DNA of 64,000 nt from Bacillus sp. F19 (GCA_023823795.1 CP085710.1:264001-328000); one strand, 5' to 3'. Counted from the stretch's first letter, positions 1 through 13,047 are shown. The notes: a model not told the origin generated them from the sequence alone. Made by a program: numbers and translations.

Positions 1-1508
1 AAAAGGTTGTCCCGCATCGGGTCCTTGCTATGAATCGCGGGGAAAAAGAAGGAATCCTGAAAGTAACCATTCAGGCTCCGGCAGATCAGATCACTGCCCA
101 CATTCAAAGAAATGAACTGAAAAATCAGCGCACAGTGGTGAAGGATGTATATATTGAAGCAATTGAGGATGCCTATAAACGATTAATTCAGCCATCAATT
201 GAACGTGAAATCAGAAAAGAATTAATGGAGAAAGCGGATGATCGTGCGATTCATATTTTCTCTGAAAATCTGCGTAACCTTTTGCTTCAGCCGCCATTGA
301 AAGGGCGTGTCGTATTAGGGATTGACCCTGCGTTCCGGACGGGATGTAAGCTTGCAGCTGTCGATGAAACCGGAAAAGTCCTTGAAATAGGTGTCATCTA
401 CCCTCATCCTCCGGTCAATAAAGCTAAAGAAGCAAAACAAAAATTAATCAATGTGATTAAAAAAAATAACATCGAGCTTATTGCGATTGGGAACGGAACG
501 GCTTCAAGAGAGACAGAACAATTTGTTGCAGATCTCATTGATGAACTAAAATCAGATCTTGCCTATATCATCGTTAATGAAGCGGGGGCAAGTGTTTATT
601 CTGCATCTGACCTTGCCCGCGAGGAATTTCCTGAGTTCCAAGTGGAAGAGCGAAGTGCAGTTTCCATCGCAAGAAGATTGCAGGATCCGCTTGCAGAGCT
701 AGTTAAAATTGATCCTAAATCAGTAGGAGTAGGACAATACCAGCATGACGTCACACAGAAGAAGTTAAATGATTCTCTGACTTTCGTTGTTGAAACAGTT
801 GTTAACCAAGTAGGAGTGAATGTCAACACAGCATCATCATCACTCCTGCAATATGTAGCCGGCTTGAGCAAAGCTGTTGCGGTCAACATTGTGAAGCAGC
901 GGGATGAAATCGGAAAGTTCCAGGACAGGAAGCAATTAAAGATAATACCTAGACTTGGGGCAAAAACGTTTGAACAATGCATAGGTTTCCTGAGAATACC
1001 TGACGGAAAACATCCGCTTGATTCCACAGGCATTCATCCTGAGAGCTACAAAGAGGTTGAAGAGCTCCTTAAAATGCTCGGACTAACCCTGAATGATGTC
1101 GGAACGGAGCAGCTAAGAGAAAAAATAGCGGGTATTCACATGAAAGAAACCGCAGAAGCTATTGATCTTGGAGAGCTTACACTGAAAGATATTTGCGATT
1201 CTTTAGTTAGACCCGGACGCGACCCTCGTGATGAAATTGCCAAGCCGCTGCTTAAAAAGGGTGTCTTGAAACTCGAGGACCTTCAAACAGGTATGGAACT
1301 TCAGGGCACTGTGCGCAATGTTGTGGATTTTGGCGCGTTTGTTGACATCGGCGTAAAACAGGACGGGCTCGTTCATATTTCAAAGCTTAGAAACTCTTTT
1401 GTCAAACATCCTCTCGATGTAGTTTCCGTAGGTGACGTTGTTACGGTTTGGGTGGATTCTGTAGATGCACATAAAGGCCGTGTTGCCTTGACGATGATAA
1501 ACAGTTAA
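1..1508 (+). CDS. tex: Tex family RNA-binding transcription accessory protein (5' end outside window)
   Basis: This is the C-terminal part (about 502 residues) of a protein that is normally a little over 700 residues; the reading frame is open back to the first bases, so the gene starts upstream. In order it shows a YqgF/RNase H-like fold (GIDPAFRTGCK near codon 105), helix-hairpin-helix segments (VNVNTASSSLLQYVAGL and IPRLGAKTFEQC) and a C-terminal S1 RNA-binding domain (VRNVVDFGAFVDIG). Tex binds RNA and is linked to transcription and stress fitness; its exact role is not settled. In B. subtilis the orthologue is ydcI, next to cmpA and ydcK as here. A weak hairpin follows the stop codon. 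Confidence 0.93.
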   Translation, partial: KVVPHRVLAMNRGEKEGILKVTIQAPADQITAHIQRNELKNQRTVVKDVYIEAIEDAYKRLIQPSIEREIRKELMEKADDRAIHIFSENLRNLLLQPPLKGRVVLGIDPAFRTGCKLAAVDETGKVLEIGVIYPHPPVNKAKEAKQKLINVIKKNNIELIAIGNGTASRETEQFVADLIDELKSDLAYIIVNEAGASVYSASDLAREEFPEFQVEERSAVSIARRLQDPLAELVKIDPKSVGVGQYQHDVTQKKLNDSLTFVVETVVNQVGVNVNTASSSLLQYVAGLSKAVAVNIVKQRDEIGKFQDRKQLKIIPRLGAKTFEQCIGFLRIPDGKHPLDSTGIHPESYKEVEELLKMLGLTLNDVGTEQLREKIAGIHMKETAEAIDLGELTLKDICDSLVRPGRDPRDEIAKPLLKKGVLKLEDLQTGMELQGTVRNVVDFGAFVDIGVKQDGLVHISKLRNSFVKHPLDVVSVGDVVTVWVDSVDAHKGRVALTMINS

Positions 1509-1574
1509 CGAAAAACACTGCTTACGGACAGTGTTTAAGTAGCTGCATATTTTAAATATAGAGTTCTGGAACCT

Positions 1575-1685
1575 TAAAAGGCGTTTTGGCTAAATGATTG
1601 CTCATTTTGGCTAATAAATCCCGAAAATCAGCTATAAAAGATGAAGTTTTCGCTAATAAAAGTCCGTTTTCCGCTAAATGAACTT
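1575..1685. repeat. Degenerate short tandem repeat around TTTTGGCTAA
   Basis: About five diverged units of 20-23 bp lie between tex and cmpA. Each carries a core like TTTTGGCTAAAT, TTTTCGCTAATA or TTTCCGCTAAAT. No ribosome binding site or plausible gene is seen. The function is unknown; it may be a decayed intergenic repeat. Confidence 0.5.
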
Positions 1686-1695
1686 TAAAAAAACC

Positions 1696-1726
1696 CAACA
1701 CTGCTCAAGAGCAGTGTTTTTTTCTA
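1696..1726. terminator. Hairpin at the 3' end of cmpA
   Basis: The arms AACACTGCTC and GAGCAGTGTT are followed by a T run on the plus strand. The hairpin contains the cmpA stop codon and can also end plus-strand transcripts leaving tex. Confidence 0.75.
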
Positions 1727-1818
1727 TAGAAATACCAGCATTGATTCAGCATTTTTATTTGATACCGATCCTTTTCATAAAAAGCACGCTGCATTTGATT
1801 TTTTAACCATGAAGGCAT
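1705..1818 (-). CDS. cmpA: Cortex morphogenetic protein CmpA
   Basis: This 37-codon gene on the minus strand starts with ATG at 1818 behind a strong AGGAGG-type ribosome binding site. The peptide starts MPSWLKNQMQ and ends NQCWYFYRKKHCS, which I recognise as CmpA, also 37 residues in B. subtilis. There CmpA is a mother-cell sporulation protein that works with SpoIVA and ClpXP to time cortex formation and remove faulty sporulating cells. Its place between ydcI (tex) and ydcK (sprT-like) is conserved. Upstream, GCATAT and CATACT about 13 bp apart resemble a SigE-type promoter, fitting mother-cell expression; that is an inference. Confidence 0.9.
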   Translation of the reverse strand: MPSWLKNQMQRAFYEKDRYQIKMLNQCWYFYRKKHCS

Positions 1819-1921
1819 TGCTCGTTCCTCCTTGTTGTTTATAATGGAGTATGTGTATTACTTACTATATGCGGGCGCAAGATGTCCTGTTCGGAGATAC
1901 AAACTATGCGGGGTGTAACCG

Positions 1922-2368
1922 ATGAATGAAACAGAGCTTCAGGAACTGACAGAATCTATTTCAAAAACTTACTTTCACAAAAAGTTTCTGCATAAAGCTT
2001 TCTTTAACAGCCGGCTGCGGACAACAGGCGGCAGATACCTTTTAAAAAGCCATAACATTGAGATTAATCCTAAGTATTTAGCTCAAGGATTAGAAGAAGT
2101 AATTGGCATAATCAAACATGAACTTTGTCACTATCATCTTCATATAGAAGGCAGAGGATACAAACACCGTGATCCTGAATTTAGGGAGCTGCTTTCTAAG
2201 GTGGATGCGCCCAGATTCTGCAAACCTTTGCAGACGGCCGCCAGAATAAAGAAGACAATAGAGTATCAATGTACAGCCTGCATGTTCATTTACAAACGCC
2301 ACAGAAGAATGGATACTTCCAAGTATGTATGTGGAAAGTGCGGCGGGAAAATAAAACTTGTTTCATAA
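1922..2368 (+). CDS. SprT-like zinc metalloprotease family protein (YdcK)
   Basis: The protein has 148 residues. It carries an HELCH motif at residues 66-70 (HExxH-type zinc site) and a C-terminal zinc ribbon with CxxC pairs at 117-120 and 137-140, the layout of the SprT-like family. Bacterial members are of unknown function; the eukaryotic relatives (Spartan) digest DNA-protein crosslinks. Length and position match B. subtilis ydcK. The start is preceded by a weak site in GGGGTGTAACCG. Confidence 0.88.
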   Translation: MNETELQELTESISKTYFHKKFLHKAFFNSRLRTTGGRYLLKSHNIEINPKYLAQGLEEVIGIIKHELCHYHLHIEGRGYKHRDPEFRELLSKVDAPRFCKPLQTAARIKKTIEYQCTACMFIYKRHRRMDTSKYVCGKCGGKIKLVS

Positions 2369-2380
2369 ATAAAAAAGGGG

Positions 2381-2484
2381 TTGACTCATTATACAAAGCT
2401 GTGATAAATTATAAAAGCCGTCGTAAGAGACGCAAATGAATAATAAAAATAAGGCTTGACAGCTTGTACGAATCTTCATATAAT
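2381..2484 (+). promoter_or_regulatory. Tandem SigA promoters of the tRNA/rRNA operon
   Basis: P2 is near-consensus: TTGACA at 2456-2461, a 17-bp spacer, and TATAAT at 2479-2484, placing the start about 20 bp before tRNA-Asn. An upstream weaker P1 has TTGACT at 2381-2386 followed about 17 bp later by an ATAAAT-like -10. Confidence 0.85.
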
Positions 2485-2510
2485 TAAAGAAGTCTGTCAT
2501 GACTAATTAT

Positions 2511-2585
2511 TCCGCAGTAGCTCAGTGGTAGAGCTATCGGCTGTTAACCGATCGGTCGTAGGTTCGAGTCCTACCTGCGGAGCCA
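2511..2585 (+). tRNA. tRNA-Asn (GUU)
   Basis: Full cloverleaf with anticodon loop CTGTTAA and T-arm GGTTCGAGTCC. The CCA end is encoded. First gene of the cluster. Confidence 0.96.
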
Positions 2586-2591
2586 TATTAT

Positions 2592-2682
2592 GGGGAAGTA
2601 CTCAAGTGGCTGAAGAGGCGCCCCTGCTAAGGGTGTAGGTCGCGTAAGCGGCGCGAGGGTTCAAATCCCTCCTTCTCCGCCA
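2592..2682 (+). tRNA. tRNA-Ser (GCU)
   Basis: Class II tRNA with a long variable arm. Anticodon loop CTGCTAA, acceptor arms GGGGAAG and CTTCTCC, CCA encoded. Confidence 0.96.
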
Positions 2683-2698
2683 TTATTTTTTTTCTTTT

Positions 2699-2770
2699 GG
2701 CCCGTTGGTCAAGCGGTTAAGACACCGCCCTTTCACGGCGGTAACACGGGTTCGAATCCCGTACGGGTCA
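2699..2770 (+). tRNA. tRNA-Glu (UUC), no encoded CCA
   Basis: Acceptor arms GGCCCGT and ACGGGTC, anticodon loop CTTTCAC. The discriminator A at 2770 is followed by TCG, so CCA must be added after transcription. Every other complete tRNA gene here encodes CCA. Confidence 0.94.
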
Positions 2771-2799
2771 TCGCTTTAAATGCATATAATAAATGATTG

Positions 2800-2875
2800 G
2801 GAGGATTAGCTCAGCTGGGAGAGCATCTGCCTTACAAGCAGAGGGTCGGCGGTTCGAGCCCGTCATCCTCCACCA
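2800..2875 (+). tRNA. tRNA-Val (UAC)
   Basis: Acceptor arms GGAGGAT and ATCCTCC, anticodon loop CTTACAA, CCA encoded. Confidence 0.96.
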
Positions 2876-2883
2876 TCATATTT

Positions 2884-2959
2884 GGTCCCGTGGTGTAGCG
2901 GTTAACATGCCTGCCTGTCACGCAGGAGATCGCCGGTTCGATCCCGGTCGGGACCGCCA
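2884..2959 (+). tRNA. tRNA-Asp (GUC), copy 1
   Basis: Anticodon loop CTGTCAC with CCA encoded. Its 76 bases read the same as the tRNA-Asp after the 5S rRNA at 8935-9010. Confidence 0.96.
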
Positions 2960-2965
2960 TTTTAT

Positions 2966-3040
2966 TGGGCTATAGCCAAGCGGTAAGGCAACGGACTTTG
3001 ACTCCGTCATGCGCTGGTTCGAATCCAGCTAGCCCAGCCA
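2966..3040 (+). tRNA. tRNA-Gln (UUG)
   Basis: Acceptor arms TGGGCTA and TAGCCCA, anticodon loop CTTTGAC, CCA encoded. Confidence 0.96.
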
Positions 3041-3064
3041 TTTGTATTTTAAATGCGAATATAA

Positions 3065-3204
3065 CTAAGTGCCATTAGCTCAGTCGGCAGAGCACGACCG
3101 AGTAATCTTCGAAGCTTAGCTTCAGCACACAAATCGAGCCACTCCTTGAATAATCTTTCTGAGATTTGGGTGTCTTGCAAAACTGAAGAGTGTTTTCTTA
3201 TTAA
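3065..3204 (+). pseudogene. Truncated 5' copy of tRNA-Lys plus unique spacer
   Basis: The first 26 bases (3069-3094) repeat the 5' end of the complete tRNA-Lys at 3205, with one change in the D-loop (GGCAGAG for GGTAGAG). The copy then breaks off after the D-arm into about 110 bp of unrelated sequence. No anticodon arm or 3' half follows, so this is a dead duplicate or a recombination scar. Confidence 0.85.
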
Positions 3205-3280
3205 GTGCCATTAGCTCAGTCGGTAGAGCATCTGACTTTTAATCAGAGGGTCGAAGGTTCGAGTCCTTCATGGCACACCA
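3205..3280 (+). tRNA. tRNA-Lys (UUU)
   Basis: Complete gene with acceptor arms GTGCCAT and ATGGCAC, anticodon loop CTTTTAA, CCA encoded. Confidence 0.96.
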
Positions 3281-3295
3281 TTTTAACTAATGTAT

Positions 3296-3379
3296 GCGGG
3301 TGTGGCGGAATTGGCAGACGCGCTAGACTTAGGATCTAGTGTCTTTGACGTGGGGGTTCGAGTCCCTTCACCCGCACCA
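3296..3379 (+). tRNA. tRNA-Leu (UAG)
   Basis: Class II tRNA, anticodon loop CTTAGGA, acceptor arms GCGGGTG and CACCCGC, CCA encoded. Confidence 0.96.
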
Positions 3380-3397
3380 TACATTTTTTATCTTTTC

Positions 3398-3483
<86 letters not shown>

Positions 3484-3513
3484 AAAGAGTTTTAAAAAAC
3501 CTCAAAAAAGTTG

Positions 3514-3542
3514 TTGACAAAAAGAATGCAACTTGGTATTAT
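3514..3542 (+). promoter_or_regulatory. Internal SigA promoter for tRNA-Arg onward and the rRNAs
   Basis: TTGACA at 3514-3519, a 17-bp spacer and TATTAT at 3537-3542. It lies in an AT-rich gap in the tRNA array, so the three last tRNAs and the rRNAs can be made independently of the upstream tRNAs. Confidence 0.85.
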
Positions 3543-3571
3543 ATTTAAGTCGCTTCATTACATTAACAAGT

Positions 3572-3648
3572 GCGCCCGTAGCTCAATTGGATAGAGCGTT
3601 TGACTACGGATCAAAAGGTTATGGGTTCGACTCCTATCGGGCGCGCCA
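3572..3648 (+). tRNA. tRNA-Arg (ACG)
   Basis: Anticodon loop CTACGGA. The A34 would be edited to inosine by TadA, as is usual. CCA encoded. Confidence 0.96.
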
Positions 3649-3668
3649 TTCTATATATATAATGTGTC

Positions 3669-3745
3669 CGGGAAGTAGCTCAGCTTGGTAGAGCACTTGG
3701 TTTGGGACCAAGGGGTCGCAGGTTCGAATCCTGTCTTCCCGACCA
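3669..3745 (+). tRNA. tRNA-Pro (UGG)
   Basis: Anticodon loop TTTGGGA, acceptor arms CGGGAAG and CTTCCCG, CCA encoded. Confidence 0.96.
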
Positions 3746-3759
3746 GACAAATACTTTTC

Positions 3760-3833
3760 GCGGGTGTAGTTTAATGGTAAAACTCTAGCCTTCCAAGCTA
3801 ATGTCGTGGGTTCGATTCCCATCACCCGCTCCA
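3760..3833 (+). tRNA. tRNA-Gly (UCC)
   Basis: Anticodon loop CTTCCAA, acceptor arms GCGGGTG and CACCCGC, CCA encoded. Last tRNA before the 16S leader. Confidence 0.96.
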
Positions 3834-3844
3834 ATTTTAAAAAT

Positions 3845-3924
3845 GATCTTTGAAAACTAAACAAAACCAAAAGCGTACCAAACGTTTTAAATTTTTGAAG
3901 TCAGCAACAAATTGAGTCACAAAT
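3845..3924 (+). promoter_or_regulatory. 16S rRNA leader with boxA-like antitermination site
   Basis: GATCTTTGAAAACT at 3845-3858 resembles the rRNA boxA bound by NusB-S10. A close copy (TTCTTTGAAAACT) sits at 5558-5570 before the 23S gene. The whole leader recurs at 63861 before the second 16S gene. Confidence 0.65.
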
Positions 3925-5474
<1,550 letters not shown>

Positions 5475-5698
5475 ATGAGGACGCTTTTGGTTTTTTGTTT
5501 AGTTTTGAGAGATCATTCTCTCTATGATAGAAGACAAATCATCTGATTTGTCGGTTGTTCTTTGAAAACTAGATAACGTAATTGATAACAAGTAATTCAC
5601 TGAGATTTACGCTTACCATAATTAGTGATTTTCTAGACATTTATGTCTAAACAAACAACGAAATGTGAAACGCATCTCATGATGCGATTGACCATTTA

Positions 5699-8626
<2,928 letters not shown>

Positions 8627-8712
8627 AGTCTAATATGTGTAAATGTAAGTGAATCTTGTTATCAAACGTTATTTAGTTTTGAAAGAATAACATTCTTTCT
8701 TCAATTGCATAT

Positions 8713-8831
<119 letters not shown>

Positions 8832-8854
8832 GTATCAATTTTATATATTATTGT

Positions 8855-8931
<77 letters not shown>

Positions 8932-8934
8932 AAT

Positions 8935-9010
8935 GGTCCCGTGGTGTAGCGGTTAACATGCCTGCCTGTCACGCAGGAGATCGCCGGTTCGATCCCGGTC
9001 GGGACCGCCA
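8935..9010 (+). tRNA. tRNA-Asp (GUC), copy 2
   Basis: Same sequence as 2884-2959. It lies three bases after tRNA-fMet and ends the operon. Confidence 0.96.
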
Positions 9011-9027
9011 TTACTAAATAAACGACA

Positions 9028-9053
9028 ACGAAACTACGTGTTTCGTTTTTTTT
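9028..9053 (+). terminator. rrn operon terminator
   Basis: Stem ACGAAAC/GTTTCGT with loop TACGT, followed by a run of eight T. Confidence 0.85.
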
Positions 9054-9087
9054 ATGCATTTTTTAGGGTAGACTGTTAAAGAAACTT

Positions 9088-9162
9088 GGACAAACTAGTT
9101 AGATGCGATACACTTGATAACAGGGATCGATCCTTAGAGCTGCAGGGTTCTAAGGTTTTTTT
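9088..9162 (+). promoter_or_regulatory. Promoter and leader hairpin upstream of thiL
   Basis: TTGGAC at 9088-9093, a 17-bp spacer and TACACT at 9111-9116 could be a SigA promoter. A hairpin with arms CCTTAGA/TCTAAGG (9132-9155) and seven T follows, so the leader may be attenuated. I do not recognise a TPP riboswitch or T-box here. Confidence 0.45.
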
Positions 9163-9284
9163 ATAAGGCTTTTCAGGACTGGTGTTAATTATTACTTACA
9201 TAGTTTGAATGGGGAATTTTTTTATAAGTAGCAGACTGTCCAAAGCTACATCTGACTTTTATGACAGAAAAGGCGGTGCAGCAA

Positions 9285-10268
9285 ATGACCATTAAAGATG
9301 AATTTCATTTTATAGATAAAATTAAGCAAAGAAAGAATCGCCAGCCCAAATTGATAGAAGGCATAGGGGATGATGCTGCCCTCTATAAAGCAAAACCCGA
9401 TTATTTGGAAATTGTTTGCGCAGATACAATGGTTGAAGGAGTTCATTTTCTGAAGGATGTCTCTTCCCCAATGGATATTGGCTATAAGGCTGTGGCTGTG
9501 AATATTAGTGACGTAGCAGCTATGGGCGGTGTTCCAAAGTACTATCTCGTTACCATTGCAGTGCCAAGAAACTGGTCTGAAGCAGAATTAGTGGAGATTT
9601 ATGCAGGGATGGATGAGATTGCTTCTTTATACAACATGGATCTTATCGGAGGGGATACGGTTTCAACCACAGATAAACTTGTTATTACTGTTACGGTCAT
9701 TGGAGAAGTTCAGCAAGATAAACAGCGGTTAAGGAAGGATGCGCGTCCAGGTGATGCCGTTTTTGTAACAGGAACAGTTGGAGACTCAGCTGCAGGGCTG
9801 CAGATTTTGCTTGGGAACCTCTCAGTTGATGAAGACAATGATGCTGCATTTCTTGTGAATCGCCATAAGCGTCCAATGCCTCAAGTTAAAGCAGCGCAGC
9901 TCATGTCTTCTGCTGAGCGCATTTCATTGAACGATATCAGTGATGGTCTTGCCAGTGAACTAAATGAATTATCCGAGGCAAGCTGTGTTAAAATGATCAT
10001 AGAAAAAAACCGTGTTCCACTCAGCGATTCCCTGCGTTCTTTGAATTTTGAGCAGCACGATGAGTGGATTTTATATGGGGGAGAAGATTTTGAACTAGTA
10101 GGCACGGTTCCTCCCTCAGCATTTGATCTTCTTCAAAAGAAGTGCAGCGATGAAGGGATTTCTCTAACGAAGATCGGGCATGTAGAAGCAGGTCCATCCG
10201 AGGTCCTGCTTATCCATAATGGAAAGAAAACAACGCTCAAAAAATCTGGATTTAATCATTTTAAGTAA
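9285..10268 (+). CDS. thiL: Thiamine-monophosphate kinase
   Basis: ThiL phosphorylates thiamine monophosphate to the cofactor thiamine diphosphate with ATP. The protein (327 residues) shows family motifs GIGDDAA near the N terminus, ADTMVEGVHF, NISDVAAMGG and IGGDTVS, which form the AIR-synthase-type ATP and metal site. I choose ATG 9285 because AAAGGCGG lies at the right distance before it; the earlier ATG at 9261 has no ribosome binding site. It heads the run with tsaE, tsaB, rimI and tsaD, as ydiA does in B. subtilis. Confidence 0.93.
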   Translation: MTIKDEFHFIDKIKQRKNRQPKLIEGIGDDAALYKAKPDYLEIVCADTMVEGVHFLKDVSSPMDIGYKAVAVNISDVAAMGGVPKYYLVTIAVPRNWSEAELVEIYAGMDEIASLYNMDLIGGDTVSTTDKLVITVTVIGEVQQDKQRLRKDARPGDAVFVTGTVGDSAAGLQILLGNLSVDEDNDAAFLVNRHKRPMPQVKAAQLMSSAERISLNDISDGLASELNELSEASCVKMIIEKNRVPLSDSLRSLNFEQHDEWILYGGEDFELVGTVPPSAFDLLQKKCSDEGISLTKIGHVEAGPSEVLLIHNGKKTTLKKSGFNHFK

Positions 10269-10277
10269 GGTGAGTAT

Positions 10278-10751
10278 ATGACGAAGCATACAGTGAAAAC
10301 AAATAGCCCTGATGAAACAACGAAACTTGCTGTCAGGCTAGGTGAACTTGTGAAGCCTGGAGATGTCATTACATTAGAAGGTGATTTGGGAGCCGGGAAA
10401 ACTACGTTTACAAAGGGTTTAGCCAAAGGAATGGGGATCCGGAAAAACGTAAACAGCCCGACATTTACGATTATGAAGGAGTACCGGGAAGGGAGACTGC
10501 CACTTTATCATATGGACGTATACCGAATGGAAGACAGCGATGAGGACTTAGGTTTTGATGAGTTTTTTGAAGGAGAGGGTGTCACTGTTGTTGAATGGGC
10601 ACATCTTATTCAGGAGCAGCTTCCTCCGGATCGTCTTGGTATTCGTATCCTTCGTGTGGACGACGAATCCCGTGAAATTATCTTTGAACCTATCGGGAAT
10701 CACTATTTAGGTTTATATAAGGAGCTTATAGATGAAAGCAATAGCGATTGA
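10278..10751 (+). CDS. tsaE: tRNA threonylcarbamoyladenosine biosynthesis ATPase TsaE
   Basis: TsaE is the ATPase that works with TsaB and TsaD to transfer threonylcarbamoyl to A37 of ANN-decoding tRNAs (t6A). The 157-residue protein has a P-loop GDLGAGKTT at 35-43 and the family segment NSPTFTIMKEY. Ribosome binding site AAGGTGAG precedes the ATG. The 3' end overlaps tsaB by 20 bases, so the two are likely translationally coupled. Confidence 0.95.
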   Translation: MTKHTVKTNSPDETTKLAVRLGELVKPGDVITLEGDLGAGKTTFTKGLAKGMGIRKNVNSPTFTIMKEYREGRLPLYHMDVYRMEDSDEDLGFDEFFEGEGVTVVEWAHLIQEQLPPDRLGIRILRVDDESREIIFEPIGNHYLGLYKELIDESNSD

Positions 10752-11421
10752 TACGTCCAATTTGACGCTTGGTGTTGCCATAGTGGATGACACCAAAGTG
10801 ATCGGAGAATTTGTAACAAACATTAAGCAGAATCATTCGGTCCGGGCGATGCCGGCGGTTGAATGGCTTATGCAGGAATGCGGAATCAGACCTGATGAGC
10901 TGGATCGTGTCATTGTTGCGGGAGGGCCTGGATCTTATACCGGCCTCCGAATTGGTGTCAGCATAGCTAAAACGCTTGCCTGGACGTTGAATATTCCGCT
11001 TGCCAGTGTTTCAAGTCTTGAGGTCCTTGCAGCTGGCGGAAGTTATTTTAATGGCTATATCTGCCCGATTTTTGATGCACGGCGCGGTCAGGTATATACA
11101 GGGTTGTATGAGTATGCAGATGGGGAGCTTATTAATAGAAGAAATGATCAAAATCTCCTGCTGTCTGATTGGCTTTTAGAATTAAAAAAGGAAGAGAAGC
11201 AAATTCTTTTCATCGGGAATGACGTTAGCCTGCATCAGGAGTCAATCGTTGAAGTCCTGGGGGATAAGGCAGTTTTTGCTAGTATGACCGAGCATAATCC
11301 AAGACCGGCAATGCTTGGGAAAATCGGCTTGATGAAAGAGCCTGAGGATGTACATGCCTTCGTGCCGAACTATATCCGTTTAGCAGAGGCAGAAGTAAAG
11401 TGGCTCGAACAACAGAAATAA
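10732..11421 (+). CDS. tsaB: t6A biosynthesis protein TsaB
   Basis: This non-catalytic ASKHA-fold partner of TsaD has 229 residues. The N terminus MKAIAIDTSNLTLGVAIVDD and the motif GGPGSYTGLRIG are typical. It bridges TsaD and TsaE in the bacterial t6A complex. GGAGC within tsaE provides its ribosome binding site. It equals ydiC in B. subtilis. Confidence 0.95.
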   Translation: MKAIAIDTSNLTLGVAIVDDTKVIGEFVTNIKQNHSVRAMPAVEWLMQECGIRPDELDRVIVAGGPGSYTGLRIGVSIAKTLAWTLNIPLASVSSLEVLAAGGSYFNGYICPIFDARRGQVYTGLYEYADGELINRRNDQNLLLSDWLLELKKEEKQILFIGNDVSLHQESIVEVLGDKAVFASMTEHNPRPAMLGKIGLMKEPEDVHAFVPNYIRLAEAEVKWLEQQK

Positions 11422-11425
11422 GTGG

Positions 11426-11896
11426 GTGAGAAGGTTGAAGCAGGAACAGGATACAATCAAGATTCGGCTTATGAATGTAGATGACATTGATGCTGTTTAT
11501 GAAATAGAAACACAATCCTTTGCTACACCTTGGCTGAAGGAATCCTTTCACAATGAATTAACTCAAAATCATTTTGCTAAATATCTTGTTGTAGAATTTG
11601 ATCAAAAGATTATCGGGTATTGTGGACTTTGGATCATTATGGATGAGGCTCAAGTTACGAACATCGCCGTTTTGCCCGGTTTCAGAGGGAATAAGATTGG
11701 TGAAACTTTGCTGAAACAGGCAATCGGAATGGCAAAGGAGTATGGTGCGGGTAAAATTTCTCTAGAAGTAAGAGTCTCAAATCATGTAGCGCAATCTTTG
11801 TACACCAAGCTCGATTTTCAGCCAGGCGGGATTAGAAAACGGTATTATACAGATAACGGGGAAGATGCGTTAGTAATGTGGGTGAATTTAAAATGA
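11426..11896 (+). CDS. rimI: Ribosomal protein S18 alanine N-acetyltransferase-like GNAT
   Basis: A GNAT enzyme of 156 residues with the acetyl-CoA loop [15 protein letters not shown] and the closing segment [18 protein letters not shown], as in RimI. It likely acetylates the N-terminal Ala of ribosomal protein bS18, though Bacillus substrates are less certain. It starts with GTG at 11426, four bases after tsaB. The stop overlaps the tsaD start as ATGA. Confidence 0.9.
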   Translation: MRRLKQEQDTIKIRLMNVDDIDAVYEIETQSFATPWLKESFHNELTQNHFAKYLVVEFDQKIIGYCGLWIIMDEAQVTNIAVLPGFRGNKIGETLLKQAIGMAKEYGAGKISLEVRVSNHVAQSLYTKLDFQPGGIRKRYYTDNGEDALVMWVNLK

Positions 11897-12912
11897 CAGA
11901 AAAAGATCAATATATATTAGGAATAGAGACAAGCTGTGATGAAACGGCCGTATCTATTGTGAAAAACGGGCGGGAAATCATTTCGAATGTAGTCGCTTCT
12001 CAAATTGAAAGCCATAAACGTTTTGGCGGTGTTGTACCTGAGATCGCATCGAGACATCATGTTGAGCAGCTGACACTTGTGCTTGAAGAAGCGATGCAGC
12101 AGGCTGAAATGACATTTAAAGACCTGGATGCCATCGCCGTTACTGAGGGTCCGGGTCTTGTTGGAGCGCTTTTAATTGGAGTCAATGCAGCAAAAGCACT
12201 GGCATTTGCCCACCAGCTGCCATTAATAGGCGTTCATCATATTGCAGGTCATATCTATGCAAACCAGCTGATCTCTGAACTGCAGTTTCCTTTGCTGTCG
12301 CTTGTTGTATCCGGAGGACATACTGAACTTGTTTTTATGAAAGAACATGGATCGTTTGAAGTAATAGGAGAAACGCTTGATGATGCTGCAGGAGAAGCGT
12401 ATGACAAAGTGGCAAGAACTCTCCATCTGCCTTATCCGGGTGGGCCTCATATAGACCGGATGGCAGCGGAAGGATCTCCAGTCATCAATTTACCTAGAGC
12501 CTGGCTTGAGCCGGATTCTTACAACTTTAGCTTCAGCGGTTTGAAATCAGCTGTCATCAATACTCTTCATAACGCAGAGCAACGAGGTGAAGTGATTGAT
12601 CCTCATGATTTAGCCGCAAGTTTTCAGGCAAGCGTCATCGATGTTCTTGTCACTAAAACAGCATCAGCAGCTGAGAAATACCAAGTAAAGCAGATCCTTC
12701 TTGCTGGAGGTGTAGCAGCAAATCGCGGTTTAAGAGCAGCTTTAGAAAAGAAGTTTAAAGAAATTCAGGACGTAGAATTACTGATTCCGCCATTATCTCT
12801 ATGTACAGACAATGCAGCCATGATTGCTGCTGCAGGGAGTGTACTTTTTGAAAAAGGCCATAGAGGCAATCTGAGAATGAATGCAAATCCTGGTCTGGAA
12901 TTACCGAGTTAA
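11893..12912 (+). CDS. tsaD: tRNA N6-threonylcarbamoyladenosine transferase TsaD
   Basis: TsaD is the catalytic subunit that places the threonylcarbamoyl group on tRNA A37. It has 339 residues from ATG 11893, which overlaps the rimI stop (ATGA) and is preceded by GTGGGTGA; a GTG at 11878 is a weaker alternative. Visible motifs are [10 protein letters not shown], the metal-binding HHIAGH at 115-120, VVSGGHTEL and [14 protein letters not shown]. It is the former gcp/ydiE and ends the operon. Confidence 0.95.
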   Translation: MTEKDQYILGIETSCDETAVSIVKNGREIISNVVASQIESHKRFGGVVPEIASRHHVEQLTLVLEEAMQQAEMTFKDLDAIAVTEGPGLVGALLIGVNAAKALAFAHQLPLIGVHHIAGHIYANQLISELQFPLLSLVVSGGHTELVFMKEHGSFEVIGETLDDAAGEAYDKVARTLHLPYPGGPHIDRMAAEGSPVINLPRAWLEPDSYNFSFSGLKSAVINTLHNAEQRGEVIDPHDLAASFQASVIDVLVTKTASAAEKYQVKQILLAGGVAANRGLRAALEKKFKEIQDVELLIPPLSLCTDNAAMIAAAGSVLFEKGHRGNLRMNANPGLELPS

Positions 12913-12929
12913 TATGGTGTATTAACATG

Positions 12930-13047
12930 TTATCCACATACTGTCTAATAACCCTTTTCCGCTTTTCGAAAAGCTTGTTGAATAAGCATTGGATAACCTG
13001 TGGACAATGTGGATAAAAAAGCTCTATTTTGTGGATAATGTGAATAA
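12930..13047. promoter_or_regulatory. Cluster of five DnaA boxes
   Basis: TTATCCACA occurs at 12930-12938 on the plus strand. On the minus strand there are TGTGGACAA (12999-13007), TGTGGATAA (13008-13016), TGTGGATAA (13030-13038) and TGTGAATAA (13039-13047). Three match the DnaA-box consensus exactly and two differ by one base. The minus-strand boxes form two directly abutting pairs. The gap between tsaD and ydiF is otherwise non-coding. Confidence 0.85.

Noticed and set aside
596-1033. 145-codon frame on the minus strand inside tex
   Set aside because: It is a Ser/Thr-rich antisense shadow of tex with no ribosome binding site or recognisable domain.
2793-2975. 60-codon frame across tRNA-Val and tRNA-Asp, and a similar one at 8712-9017
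   Set aside because: They read through tRNA and 5S genes; the apparent peptide is a translation of structural RNA.
9132-9162. T-box or TPP riboswitch before thiL
   Set aside because: There is a terminator-like hairpin, but I find neither the T-box sequence nor the TPP core motifs.
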